A DNA stretch of 64,000 nucleotides from Terriglobia bacterium (GTDB lineage Bacteria; Acidobacteriota; Terriglobia; Terriglobales; Acidobacteriaceae), in contig JAIQGF010000002.1 of NCBI GenBank assembly GCA_020072845.1, positions 1 to 64,000 on the forward strand. Reading direction: 5' to 3'. The notes under the pieces were generated by a model, which was not told the origin of the DNA, made no database searches, and saw only the letters and a list, made by a program, of their open reading frames with translations. Shown in pieces: positions 11,317 through 18,488 of the stretch. Within the stretch, counting starts at the first letter, position 1, and every line of letters begins with the position of its first letter. A program made the translations under genes and the position numbers.

Positions 11317-12465
11317 ATGACCGCGACGATGGCTAGGACCGTTGGTTGCAGTGCGCGCAATTACACGCTTTTTCCGGATGCACCTGCGACCCATTCGGAA
11401 CCCGATTTCCTTTGCGCGTCAAATCCCTATCTGCAGCGCCTTACATACTTCACGCGAGATAAGCTCCGGAACGCCAAATATAAACTGATCAGCCTTTTCT
11501 GTGGCGGAGGTGGGTTAGATGTCGGGCTTGGCTTTGCAGGGTTCCAGACAATGGTCTGCAGCGACATCTCTCCGGCGTTCGTCGACACTGTTACGGTAAA
11601 CATTCCGGGTGCCGGTGGCATTGCAGACGATGCACTAAAATTGACGAAAGCGCGATTACTGAAGATCAGCGGAACACACGAAATTGATTTGATTGCTGCG
11701 GGCCCACCATGCCAGTCCTTCAGCATACTCGGACGCCGAGGAGCTCTCGACGACCCGCGTGGCAAGCTTGCTCTCAAGTACTTAGACCTAGTAGCTGCAA
11801 TAAAGCCTAAAGCTTTCTTATTCGAGAATGTTCCTGGATTGTTGTCAGTCAACAAAGGCGAGGATTGGCACCGCATTCTCGAGTACGCGACTGAGCGCGT
11901 GGGCTACCACCTTCATTACACTAAGCTCAATGCCATCACTTTTGGTATCCCTCAAGTTCGCGAACGGGTTGTCCTCGTTGGATTCCGTGACGAAGTGAGC
12001 TTCTCTTTCCCAACACAGCCGACAGGATATTGCGCGCACGAACTTATGGAAGCCGTAGGCTCGAACGGCACACCTAGCGGATGGGCATTGGCGAGTGTGG
12101 ACGGATTGCCGAATCATCGTATTCGGCCCCACGGAGAACGCGTTCGGAAACGCTACAGCCAGATAGAACCGGGCGAGAGGGACCGGATTGACCACACCGA
12201 CCGAATCGACGCAAGCCGCCCTTCCGGGACTGTTCTCGTTGGTTCTGCGGCTGGAGGCGGTCGCCCGCACATTCATCCGACCCAAGATCGAGTAATAACC
12301 GTCAGAGAAGCGGCTCGGTTGCAAAGCTTCCCTGACTGGTATTGTTTTCAGGGGACCGCAACTGCGCAGTATCGTCAAATTGGGAACGCTGTTCCGCCGC
12401 TTATGGCGTATGAAATAGGCAAGGAAATTCGTAAGGCCCTATACTCCTCCGCGTCTCGGAGCTAA
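11317..12465 (+). CDS. DNA (cytosine-5-)-methyltransferase
   Basis: The product of 382 residues has the ordered motifs of C5 methyltransferases: motif I LISLFCGGGGLDVGLG for S-adenosylmethionine, motif IV GPPCQSFS with the catalytic Cys, motif VI FENV, motif VIII QVRERV, and motifs IX/X ending QIGNAVPPLMAYEIG. The target-recognition region between VIII and IX is short (about 100 residues). An N-terminal extension of about 55 residues has no recognised domain. It is followed by a candidate nuclease and by vsr, so it is the modification part of a type II restriction-modification cassette. Base composition is visibly more AT-rich than neighbouring genes, which suggests horizontal acquisition. 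A TACGCT box ends 6 bases before the ATG, so the transcript might be leaderless. Confidence 0.93.
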   Translation: MTATMARTVGCSARNYTLFPDAPATHSEPDFLCASNPYLQRLTYFTRDKLRNAKYKLISLFCGGGGLDVGLGFAGFQTMVCSDISPAFVDTVTVNIPGAGGIADDALKLTKARLLKISGTHEIDLIAAGPPCQSFSILGRRGALDDPRGKLALKYLDLVAAIKPKAFLFENVPGLLSVNKGEDWHRILEYATERVGYHLHYTKLNAITFGIPQVRERVVLVGFRDEVSFSFPTQPTGYCAHELMEAVGSNGTPSGWALASVDGLPNHRIRPHGERVRKRYSQIEPGERDRIDHTDRIDASRPSGTVLVGSAAGGGRPHIHPTQDRVITVREAARLQSFPDWYCFQGTATAQYRQIGNAVPPLMAYEIGKEIRKALYSSASRS

Positions 12466-12506
12466 AGCTGTACCCCGACCTTCCATTCCCGGGCCACTCT
12501 TGGCGG

Positions 12507-13946
12507 TTGAGTCACCATACCGGAGTTGTGTCGCCTCAACTGCTCTATCACTTGTTGTGGGCGGCGACAACGTACGCCGAGGCCCGGGATCCCGCACAGG
12601 AGATCAACAACTATTTCGTCGCCAACAGGCTGCTGCCGCCCAATATTCGGATTGATACGGGTCAGCCGGACATTTGGCGAGATTATCAGCAGGTCCTTAG
12701 CGAGATGGCCCTAATTTTTTCCACGGAGGTGTCTCCCAGAATAACCCCTACGCCGCTTGGCCTGGCGGTACTGGACGGGTCAATCGGCTTCACTGAGCTT
12801 CTCACAATTCAGGCCCTCCGATTCCAGTATCCCAATGGGCACCACGTCCATGTGTCTCCGGCCCAGAGGCTTGCTTTACGCGCTACGCCATACCAACAAG
12901 GCCGTACTTTTGCTGGAATACAAACCCTAGCGCGCGTTCTTCTTCGACCGGCAGTACTCGTGTGGGATGTCCTGCGGAGCCTCATGGAATCCGGTGCGGA
13001 GGCAGTGTTGTCACGTGATGAGGCGGAGCGACATCTCCTACGCTGCTCGACAAACGCCGAATCAACCTTAGCCGCACGGGGTATTCTCGCGGCGCGTAAT
13101 GGGCGGCGCCCCCCTCCGCGGCTCGACCAACGTGAACGCCGCAACGTGCAAGATTGGTTTCGATTTCTCGCCCAAACTGCAGTCTTCAGTCTGGAAGGGG
13201 AGCAACAAATCCGGCTCTCGGATTTCGCCATACAGAACGTCGAATCGATTAATGCTTACTGCCGCGCCGCGGTACTCCCCGAAAGCTTCTGGAACTTTGC
13301 TGCTCATGGCAGAAATGCGCGTCACGCTTGGTACTCGTGGTTTGGCAGCGTCGACCTGGGCGAATTGTCGGCCGTAGTCACACCGTCGGAGCAAGGCGCG
13401 AACGAATACGTCGCAGGCGAAGAAGCAGAAGACCAACTGGACGAGCTCCCCACTCATATTGTGCTGAGGCAATTTGAGCTTCCGGAACAGCGAGCTGCGC
13501 GACACAACCGCCCCCCGTCGATTGAGTCGGTTTATTCCTCAGAACTTGTGGACCGGGCACATCGGTTGCACGACAATATGGTGCGACTTATCGGAGCGAC
13601 GTGCAGCAGGAAGGGGGCCCGGGTCTTTGAGGATCCCGCAACAGTAGATCTGCTGGTGGATTTCAGGGACACTGAATTCTTGATTGAAGTAAAGAGCGTC
13701 AACTCCCGAAATCTTGTCCGCAAAATCCGGCTAGCTATCGGCCAAGTCTGGCACTACGATTATCTTCGGTCCCTACAGCGGCAGGCACAGAGACGGAGAG
13801 CGATAGCTGTAACTGGCAACATAAGCGATAATCACTGGAGCGTCCCGTTCATTACCAGGCATATTGATATGGACCTGATTTGCCTTCGCGAAGGCCGATT
13901 GGTTAATCGCACGCACGATCCACTATCCGCCGAACTGTTTGCGTAA
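12507..13946 (+). CDS. Putative type II restriction endonuclease, PD-(D/E)XK type, family unassigned
   Basis: I do not recognise the overall family of this 479-residue protein. The C-terminal third carries a credible PD-(D/E)XK nuclease core: Asp381 in VDLLVDF, then Glu394-Val-Lys396 in FLIEVKSVN, and Gln413...Tyr417 (QVWHY) on the following helix, an arrangement typical of these nucleases. The first about 350 residues have no motif I can name and may be the DNA-recognition part. The gene sits 41 bases after the methyltransferase and 2 bases before vsr in the same direction, so its role as the cognate restriction enzyme is inferred from context. The start is TTG at 12507. A GTG a few codons later is an alternative. 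Confidence 0.7.
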   Translation: MSHHTGVVSPQLLYHLLWAATTYAEARDPAQEINNYFVANRLLPPNIRIDTGQPDIWRDYQQVLSEMALIFSTEVSPRITPTPLGLAVLDGSIGFTELLTIQALRFQYPNGHHVHVSPAQRLALRATPYQQGRTFAGIQTLARVLLRPAVLVWDVLRSLMESGAEAVLSRDEAERHLLRCSTNAESTLAARGILAARNGRRPPPRLDQRERRNVQDWFRFLAQTAVFSLEGEQQIRLSDFAIQNVESINAYCRAAVLPESFWNFAAHGRNARHAWYSWFGSVDLGELSAVVTPSEQGANEYVAGEEAEDQLDELPTHIVLRQFELPEQRAARHNRPPSIESVYSSELVDRAHRLHDNMVRLIGATCSRKGARVFEDPATVDLLVDFRDTEFLIEVKSVNSRNLVRKIRLAIGQVWHYDYLRSLQRQAQRRRAIAVTGNISDNHWSVPFITRHIDMDLICLREGRLVNRTHDPLSAELFA

Positions 13947-13948
13947 CG

Positions 13949-14362
13949 ATGGCGTGGAATTCCCCCGTGACTAAGGCGCAGCGCAGTTTCTTGATGTCAC
14001 AGGTCCGAAGTAAGGACACGAAAATGGAGGTGCGCGTCCGTTCCGCGTTGCACAGTCTGGGGTATAGGTTCAGGAAAAACGATCCTCGTTTTCCCGGAAA
14101 ACCTGACATTGTGTTTCCCTCTTCAAGGGTCGCTGTGTTCTTGGACGGCGATTTTTGGCACGGCTACCGATTCCATGTTTGGGGACACAAGCTTCCCCGT
14201 GGGTACTGGCAGGAGAAGATCGCCCGGAACCGGCTCCGTGATCGAAGTAATCATCGAAAACTTCAGCGTCGTGGCTGGAGAGTGGTGCGCGTTTGGGAGC
14301 ACCAGATTAAGAAAGACTTCGAGGCGTGCATTACGAAAATAATCCGGGCACTCCGGGCGTGA
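13949..14362 (+). CDS. vsr: Very short patch repair endonuclease
   Basis: The product of 137 residues nicks DNA beside T:G mismatches that arise when 5-methylcytosine deaminates, so it protects genomes that carry C5 methyltransferases. The diagnostic segments are SKDTKMEVRVRSALHSLGYRF, FPGKPDIVFPS, VFLDGDFWHG (catalytic Asp and His) and the C-terminal GWRVVRVWEHQIKKD. The ATG comes two bases after the stop of the nuclease gene. Length is normal for the family. It shares the AT-richer composition of the two genes before it, so the three travelled together. Confidence 0.95.
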   Translation: MAWNSPVTKAQRSFLMSQVRSKDTKMEVRVRSALHSLGYRFRKNDPRFPGKPDIVFPSSRVAVFLDGDFWHGYRFHVWGHKLPRGYWQEKIARNRLRDRSNHRKLQRRGWRVVRVWEHQIKKDFEACITKIIRALRA

Positions 14363-14794
14363 GCTTTAACCACGCGCTCTAGTTTTCGCCTATCTCCGGC
14401 GGCTGGCCCACCCCTTCGCCCGGTCTTGGCGAAGCCTGGGGATATCCGTTTCCCCCCTGTGTCTCCGTGCCTCGGTAATGAGCTATTTTCTCCTTCCCAT
14501 TCCGGGAATCGCCCCCAACAAATCTGCAAAAAGCCCCTTGACGTCACAGACTCCCTCACCCCACCTGCGCTACCCTGTTCTTGCCAGGGGGCGACGGAGG
14601 AGAAACTTGCCTACGGACGCCCTATTCGTCTCTTCGCTCCCGCCCCTTTCGAAACTTCCCACCGTTTCCTGCCCCACACTCCGATCACCGACTACCGATA
14701 ACCGCCAACCGACAACCGAGAACCCGCCTGAAGCCTGCCGCCTGGAGCCCGCAGCCTTCCCCCGTGATCTCGGGCCTAACTCATTGATTCCATT
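14363..14794. other. Gap after the restriction cassette
   Basis: No gene is supported. The stretch includes an imperfect GTGTCTCCGTGCCTCGG repeat at about 14458-14476 (8-base GTCTCCGT family, as in imuA and dnaE2). A heptamer array of the form AACCGMC lies at 14685-14727 (GATAACCGCCAACCGACAACC). It marks the return to host-like composition. Confidence 0.5.
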
Positions 14795-15763
14795 ATGAAC
14801 GGAGTACCGGGTCCCATGCACCCTGATCAAGAAGTAAACGCCACCCAATTCGACGCCAAGCACCAGCCGCCGCGCTGCCGCCACACGCTGCTCTCCGGCC
14901 AAACCTGCGGCCAGCCCGCTCTCAGTGGACGCGACCTCTGCCGCTTCCACCAGGCCGTCGCCCCCATCCGCCGCGAATTCATCCTCCCCATCGTCGAGGA
15001 CGCCGCCAGCCTTCAGCTCGCCCTCAACCGCGTCATGCGCGCTCTCGCCGACGACCTCCTCACCTACAAGAAAGCCTCGCTGCTCCTCTACGCCCTGCAG
15101 ATCGCCGCCTCCAATTTCAAGCGCCTGCGCGAAGAGATGCGGGAGACCACCAACGCCGCCGACATGGCCAACGAAAAATCGCTGGTGAAGGAATTGCTCG
15201 AGGTACTGCAAATCCCGGAAACGGAAGCCGAGCGCATGGCGGAGGAGACGGCCGCTGAGATGGAGCGCCAAGGCCCGTCCCCAGGCACCTTCACCATCAA
15301 AGCCTGCGCCTGCGACGACCGTTGCGAACCACCAGCTACCAGCTCCCAACTACCAATCGTGAATCACAAATCGCGAATGACTATCCGCCAACCCCTGGCC
15401 CCTCGAAATCGCCAATCGCAAATCACCCATCACCAATGCCGGCGCCTTCGGTCGAAATGCCTTCGTGTACACTTTCCTCATGTCCAAGAAGCGTCCCAAG
15501 AAACACAAGCGCCGTCCCAAGAAGAAAACCAGAACCGAGTAAAACCAGTCTCCAGTTTCTGGTTTCCAGTTTCCAGAGACAACGTCTCCGTCAGCTATCG
15601 GATTTCTCTGCCGAGAGCCGATGGCCGATCGCCGACCGCCCAAGCTCAGCGATCAGTGTCTTCCGGCGGCAGCGTGTCGGGAGGCTGGTTGAGGACGCGG
15701 AAGGCCTGTGCGGCGTCGTCCACGCGGACGCACAGGCGCACGCCGCCGATGGCGTTGGAATAA
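14795..15763 (+). CDS. Conserved-looking hypothetical protein with repeat-derived C-terminus
   Basis: I do not recognise this protein. The first about 170 residues look like a real domain: a Cys/His cluster RCRHTLLSGQTCG...GRDLCRFH that could bind zinc, then a mostly helical charged region (NRVMRALADDLLTYKKASLLLYALQIAASNFKRLREEM). After about residue 170 (position 15305) the frame runs through heptamer arrays at 15335-15440 and 15541-15585 and then into the antisense of the next gene. The last 150 residues are probably not part of the original protein. The ATG at 14816 is an alternative start with a GGAG upstream at longer spacing. Confidence 0.5.
   Translation: MNGVPGPMHPDQEVNATQFDAKHQPPRCRHTLLSGQTCGQPALSGRDLCRFHQAVAPIRREFILPIVEDAASLQLALNRVMRALADDLLTYKKASLLLYALQIAASNFKRLREEMRETTNAADMANEKSLVKELLEVLQIPETEAERMAEETAAEMERQGPSPGTFTIKACACDDRCEPPATSSQLPIVNHKSRMTIRQPLAPRNRQSQITHHQCRRLRSKCLRVHFPHVQEASQETQAPSQEENQNRVKPVSSFWFPVSRDNVSVSYRISLPRADGRSPTAQAQRSVSSGGSVSGGWLRTRKACAASSTRTHRRTPPMALE
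15335..15440. repeat. Degenerate heptamer tract
   Basis: About fifteen consecutive 7-base steps of changing sequence (CAGCTAC, CAGCTCC, CAACTAC, CAATCGT, GAATCAC, AAATCGC and so on) run through the 3' part of the preceding reading frame. A second tract of TTCCAGT units is at 15541-15585. Confidence 0.7.
15480..15542 (+). CDS. Possible 20-residue Lys/Arg-rich peptide
   Basis: An ATG at 15480 opens a 20-codon frame in which 13 residues are Lys or Arg, starting MSKKRPKKHK, with a KRPKK/RRPKK repeat and a TAA stop. TACACT ends 6 bases before the ATG, with no Shine-Dalgarno, like other candidate leaderless starts in the window. It would resemble very small basic ribosome-associated peptides in composition only. 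It lies inside the dubious 3' part of the larger frame and in a different frame. Existence as a gene is uncertain. Confidence 0.35.
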   Translation: MSKKRPKKHKRRPKKKTRTE

Positions 15764-16092
15764 AACCAGTCGAGGCGGACAAGGTTCTCATCGAGCAGGT
15801 GGGATTCGATTCCGGCAGCGTCGAGCGCGCCCTTGGCCACCCAGGCCTCGTGCAGGTCGCGGAACTTGCGGATGACGGCGAGTTCGCCGAAGGCCGGGAC
15901 AACCGTGGGCTTGTCGGGCGGATCGAGATCCAGGTGCAGGCCGCGGCGCTCGGCTTCGACTTCCATGGCGTCGAGGGCGGCGTCGGTGAGCGCGTTGGGA
16001 TCCTCGGCGACGCGCAGCAGTTCGCCATCGCTCATGCCGGCGTAAAGCTGCGCCAGGCGCTGCCGTTCGCGCTGCGGATCTGGCGCGTCCAT
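15646..16092 (-). CDS. DUF2007-domain protein
   Basis: The product of 148 residues has a helical N-terminal part with a GELLRVAEDPNALTDAALDAMEVEAERRGL-like segment, and a C-terminal DUF2007 domain from about residue 70 (AVIRKFRDLHEAWVAKGALDAAGI through GGVRLCVRVDDAAQAFRVL), a small ferredoxin-like fold proposed to act in signalling. No catalytic residues are known. The start is fixed by a perfect TATAAT at 16099-16104, six bases before the ATG, with no ribosome-binding site, implying a leaderless mRNA. It lies downstream of the cupin gene but appears to have this promoter of its own. Confidence 0.8.
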   Translation of the reverse strand: MDAPDPQRERQRLAQLYAGMSDGELLRVAEDPNALTDAALDAMEVEAERRGLHLDLDPPDKPTVVPAFGELAVIRKFRDLHEAWVAKGALDAAGIESHLLDENLVRLDWFYSNAIGGVRLCVRVDDAAQAFRVLNQPPDTLPPEDTDR

Positions 16093-16098
16093 AAGCCG

Positions 16099-16104
16099 AT
16101 TATA
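16099..16104 (-). promoter_or_regulatory. -10 box TATAAT for a leaderless DUF2007 gene
   Basis: A perfect TATAAT ends six bases before the ATG at 16092. Transcription starting about 7 bases downstream of the box would begin at the start codon itself. No good -35 is seen. Confidence 0.6.
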
Positions 16105-16111
16105 GCGGCCA

Positions 16112-16486
16112 TCACACCGCCCAGAGATACTGCTCGGGATCGTAGTGGAGGACGCGGTCGTCGCCGTTGAGCCAGTCGGTGCGCGCCGGCGAGCAGACGT
16201 CTATCGCCACCGCGTCTTCCAGGACTTCCGACCCGTGCTCCATGCCGGGAGGAATCTTGAGCATCTGGTTGGCCTCCAGCACCACTTCGCCGGAGGGCAG
16301 AATGAAGCGCCATTTGCCCTTGAGCACGACGATCACTTCTTCATACTGGTGCGAGTGGATGCGGGTGGCCGCTCCGCTCTTGGCTTCCAGCCGCGCAACC
16401 GTGACATTGTCACCGAAGGCTACCTTGCGGCTGTACAAGGGCGTGATCTGGTCGGCCTTGATGTGGTCCCAATCGTAGAGCTTCAT
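16112..16486 (-). CDS. Cupin-domain protein
   Basis: The product of 124 residues folds as a single small beta-barrel cupin. The metal-binding motifs are visible: HSHQYEEVIVVLKG (motif 1: two His and a Glu) and PPGMEHGSE (motif 2 His). Such proteins sense or hold small ligands or act as simple dioxygenases or isomerases; the ligand here is unknown. I chose the ATG at 16486 because GGGAG lies just upstream; a TTG four codons earlier is within that site. It begins 12 bases after the ilvC stop in the same direction, so it is probably cotranscribed with the ilv operon. Confidence 0.85.
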   Translation of the reverse strand: MKLYDWDHIKADQITPLYSRKVAFGDNVTVARLEAKSGAATRIHSHQYEEVIVVLKGKWRFILPSGEVVLEANQMLKIPPGMEHGSEVLEDAVAIDVCSPARTDWLNGDDRVLHYDPEQYLWAV

Positions 16487-16498
16487 GATTTCTCCCAA

Positions 16499-17566
16499 TC
16501 AGTCGGCGGCGCTGGATCCGGCTGCCGGCGGCGCGGGGACAGGCTCGGGCTGCCGCGTCTCTTCGCGAACGTCAATCGGGTCGAGGAAGGGCATCAGGCT
16601 GCGGAGCTGCGCGCCCACCTGCTCGATCAACTGGTCCTGCTCGCGGCGGCGAGTGGCGTTGAACCACGGGCGTCCCGCTTCGTTTTCGGCGATCCACTTG
16701 CGCGCGTAAGTGCCGTCCTGGATTTCGGCGAGGATGCGGCGCATCGCGGCCCTGGTTTCGTCGGTGATGATGCGCGGGCCGCCGGTGTAATCACCGTGCT
16801 CCGCGGTATCGCTCACCGAGTAGCGCATGTAGGAGAGGCCGCCGCGGTAGATGAGGTCCACGATCAGCTTGAGTTCGTGCATGCACTCGAAGTAGGCAAT
16901 CTCGGGCTGGTATCCGGCCTGGACGAGGGTCTCGAAGCCGGCCTTGATGAGCGCGCTGACGCCGCCGCAGAGGACGGTCTGCTCGCCGAAGAGGTCGGTT
17001 TCGGTTTCCTCTTTGAATGTGGTTTCGAGCACGCCGGCGCGGGTGCAGCCCAGCGCCTTGGCGTAGGACAAGGTGAGCGGCTTGGCCTGGCCGCTGACGT
17101 CTTGGTGAATGGCCAGCAGCGCGGGTGTGCCGCCGCCTTCGGTGAAGACTTCGCGGACGCGGTGGCCGGGCGCTTTGGGCGCGACCATGGTGACATCAAC
17201 GTCGCTGGGCGGCTGGATGGTCTTGAAGTGGATGTTGAATCCGTGGGCGAACATGAGCGTCTTGCCGCGCGCGAGGTGAGGCGCGATGGCGGAGGCATAG
17301 AGCGCAGGCTGGCCGGTGTCGGGGGTGACGACCATGATGACGTCGGCCCAGGCGGCGGCGCGGTCGGGGGTAACGACGCGGAAATCATGCTTCTCGGCCT
17401 TGGCGCGCGAGCGGCTGGTTTGCGGAAGGCCGACCTGCACGGAAACGCCGCTGTCGCGCAGATTGAGGGCGTGGGCGTGGCCTTGCGAGCCGTAGCCGAG
17501 GATCGCGACCTTCTGGCTGCGAATGAGGGCGAGGTCGGCGGAGTTGTCGTAGTAGATCTTTGCCAT
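16499..17566 (-). CDS. ilvC: Ketol-acid reductoisomerase
   Basis: The product of 355 residues performs the second common step of valine, leucine and isoleucine synthesis: alkyl migration and NADPH reduction of acetolactate or acetohydroxybutyrate. It has the nucleotide-binding [17 protein letters not shown], the metal-binding region [11 protein letters not shown], and [15 protein letters not shown]. The length is that of class I enzymes. The ATG at 17566 follows GGAGA; sequence upstream in the same frame is repeat DNA. It is the last biosynthetic gene of the ilvDBNC operon. Confidence 0.97.
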   Translation of the reverse strand: MAKIYYDNSADLALIRSQKVAILGYGSQGHAHALNLRDSGVSVQVGLPQTSRSRAKAEKHDFRVVTPDRAAAWADVIMVVTPDTGQPALYASAIAPHLARGKTLMFAHGFNIHFKTIQPPSDVDVTMVAPKAPGHRVREVFTEGGGTPALLAIHQDVSGQAKPLTLSYAKALGCTRAGVLETTFKEETETDLFGEQTVLCGGVSALIKAGFETLVQAGYQPEIAYFECMHELKLIVDLIYRGGLSYMRYSVSDTAEHGDYTGGPRIITDETRAAMRRILAEIQDGTYARKWIAENEAGRPWFNATRRREQDQLIEQVGAQLRSLMPFLDPIDVREETRQPEPVPAPPAAGSSAAD

Positions 17567-17620
17567 GGTGGTGTCTCCTAACGAAAGTTGCGAGTTGCGA
17601 GTCCCGAGTTGCGAGCAAAT

Positions 17621-17712
17621 GTGCCGCGCCGCTGGCGCTCGCCCAGTTATTTCGACTTGCACCCACCGCTTCCGCGGTGGGCTAACGAATTCCGCGCCTC
17701 CGGCGCTGGTGT
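17621..17712. repeat. Family A triple-palindrome element, copy 1
   Basis: Three palindromes in a row: GCCGCGCCGCTGGCGCTCG, then CCACCGCTTCCGCGGTGG, then GGCGCTAACG-type spacer (GCTAACGAATTCCGC) and CGCCTCCGGCG. Other copies are at 22592, 23693 and 53317. It fills the gap between ilvN and ilvC. Confidence 0.9.
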
Positions 17713-17740
17713 CCAGCGGGTCGGAGACTCCGCTGGCCTG

Positions 17741-17767
17741 CACGCGGGTCGAAGACCCGCGCCACAC
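17741..17767. repeat. Family D palindrome
   Basis: CGCGGGTC-GAA-GACCCGCG followed by CCACAC. Related copies (CACGGGTC...GACCCGTG-CCACAC) lie inside imuB at 43452-43497. Confidence 0.7.
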
Positions 17768-17811
17768 GTCTGCCAAACCGAGCGGCAATCATGCCGTCGA
17801 GCACGTTGCTT

Positions 17812-18384
17812 CTAGACCGAAAAGGCGATCATGCCGTCGTCGGTGTCGAGCAGCGGCGCGCCCGAATCGGCCGCAGCGGCCGCCGCGGATGCCGCCAGCG
17901 TCGCACCATTGCCATTGGCGCCGCGGGACATGGCGACGCGGCCGGTGCGCACCATCTCGAGAATGCCGTAGTGGCGGAGCACGTCCAGCAGGCCGTCAAT
18001 CTTGTCCTCGGTGCCGGTGATCTCGATGACGATGGCGGTAGGTGCAACGTCCACCACGCGCGCGCGGAACACGCCGGCCAACTGCATCAGTTGGGTGCGC
18101 GATTCCGCGGTGGCCGCGACCTTGATCATGGCCAGCTCGCGGCAAACCGAGGGCGCGGCGGTGATGTTCTCGACGCTGATGACGTTGAGCAGCTTGTAGA
18201 GATTGGCCTCAACGCGGAAGGAGTCATCCGTATCGGTCACGATGGTCATGCGGGAGATGCCGGTGTTTTCGGTGTGGCCGACGGTGAGTGACTCGATGTT
18301 GAAGTTGCGGCGCCGGAACAGCGACGCCACGCGGTTGAGGACCCCAGGCTTGTTTTCGACGTAGACAACAAAAGTATTGAGCAT
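17812..18384 (-). CDS. ilvN: Acetolactate synthase small (regulatory) subunit
   Basis: The product of 190 residues regulates the catalytic subunit encoded just upstream by ilvB, usually through valine feedback. The N-terminal ACT domain is clear (FVVYVENKPGVLNRVASLFRRR, NIESLTVGHTENTGISRMTIV), followed by the C-terminal domain typical of this subunit. The C-terminal tail after about residue 160 is Ala-rich (ASAAAAAAD) and longer than in enterobacteria. About 100 bases of palindromic repeats separate it from ilvB, so messenger processing between the two is possible. Confidence 0.96.
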   Translation of the reverse strand: MLNTFVVYVENKPGVLNRVASLFRRRNFNIESLTVGHTENTGISRMTIVTDTDDSFRVEANLYKLLNVISVENITAAPSVCRELAMIKVAATAESRTQLMQLAGVFRARVVDVAPTAIVIEITGTEDKIDGLLDVLRHYGILEMVRTGRVAMSRGANGNGATLAASAAAAAADSGAPLLDTDDGMIAFSV

Positions 18385-18407
18385 GGTTGGTTACCTTGAT
18401 CAAAACC

Positions 18408-18487
18408 CAGATTCCTCGGGGCTAAAGCCCCTCGGAATGACAACAAGAAAGCGCTTGTCCGGCACGGCTAAAGCCGTGCCCTTCCCA
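18408..18487. repeat. Family C element with a family B core, then a family B palindrome
   Basis: AGATTCCTCG and CGGAATGACA flank GGGGCTAAAGCCCC, and GGCACGGCTAAAGCCGTGCC follows. The same pair occupies the next gap of the operon at 20323-20404. Confidence 0.9.
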
Positions 18488-18488
18488 T

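Noticed and set aside
14530-14585. Promoter beginning TTGACG before the 14795 gene
   Set aside because: TACCCT downstream is at a spacing of about 27 bases, too long for a sigma-70 promoter; no better -10 is present.
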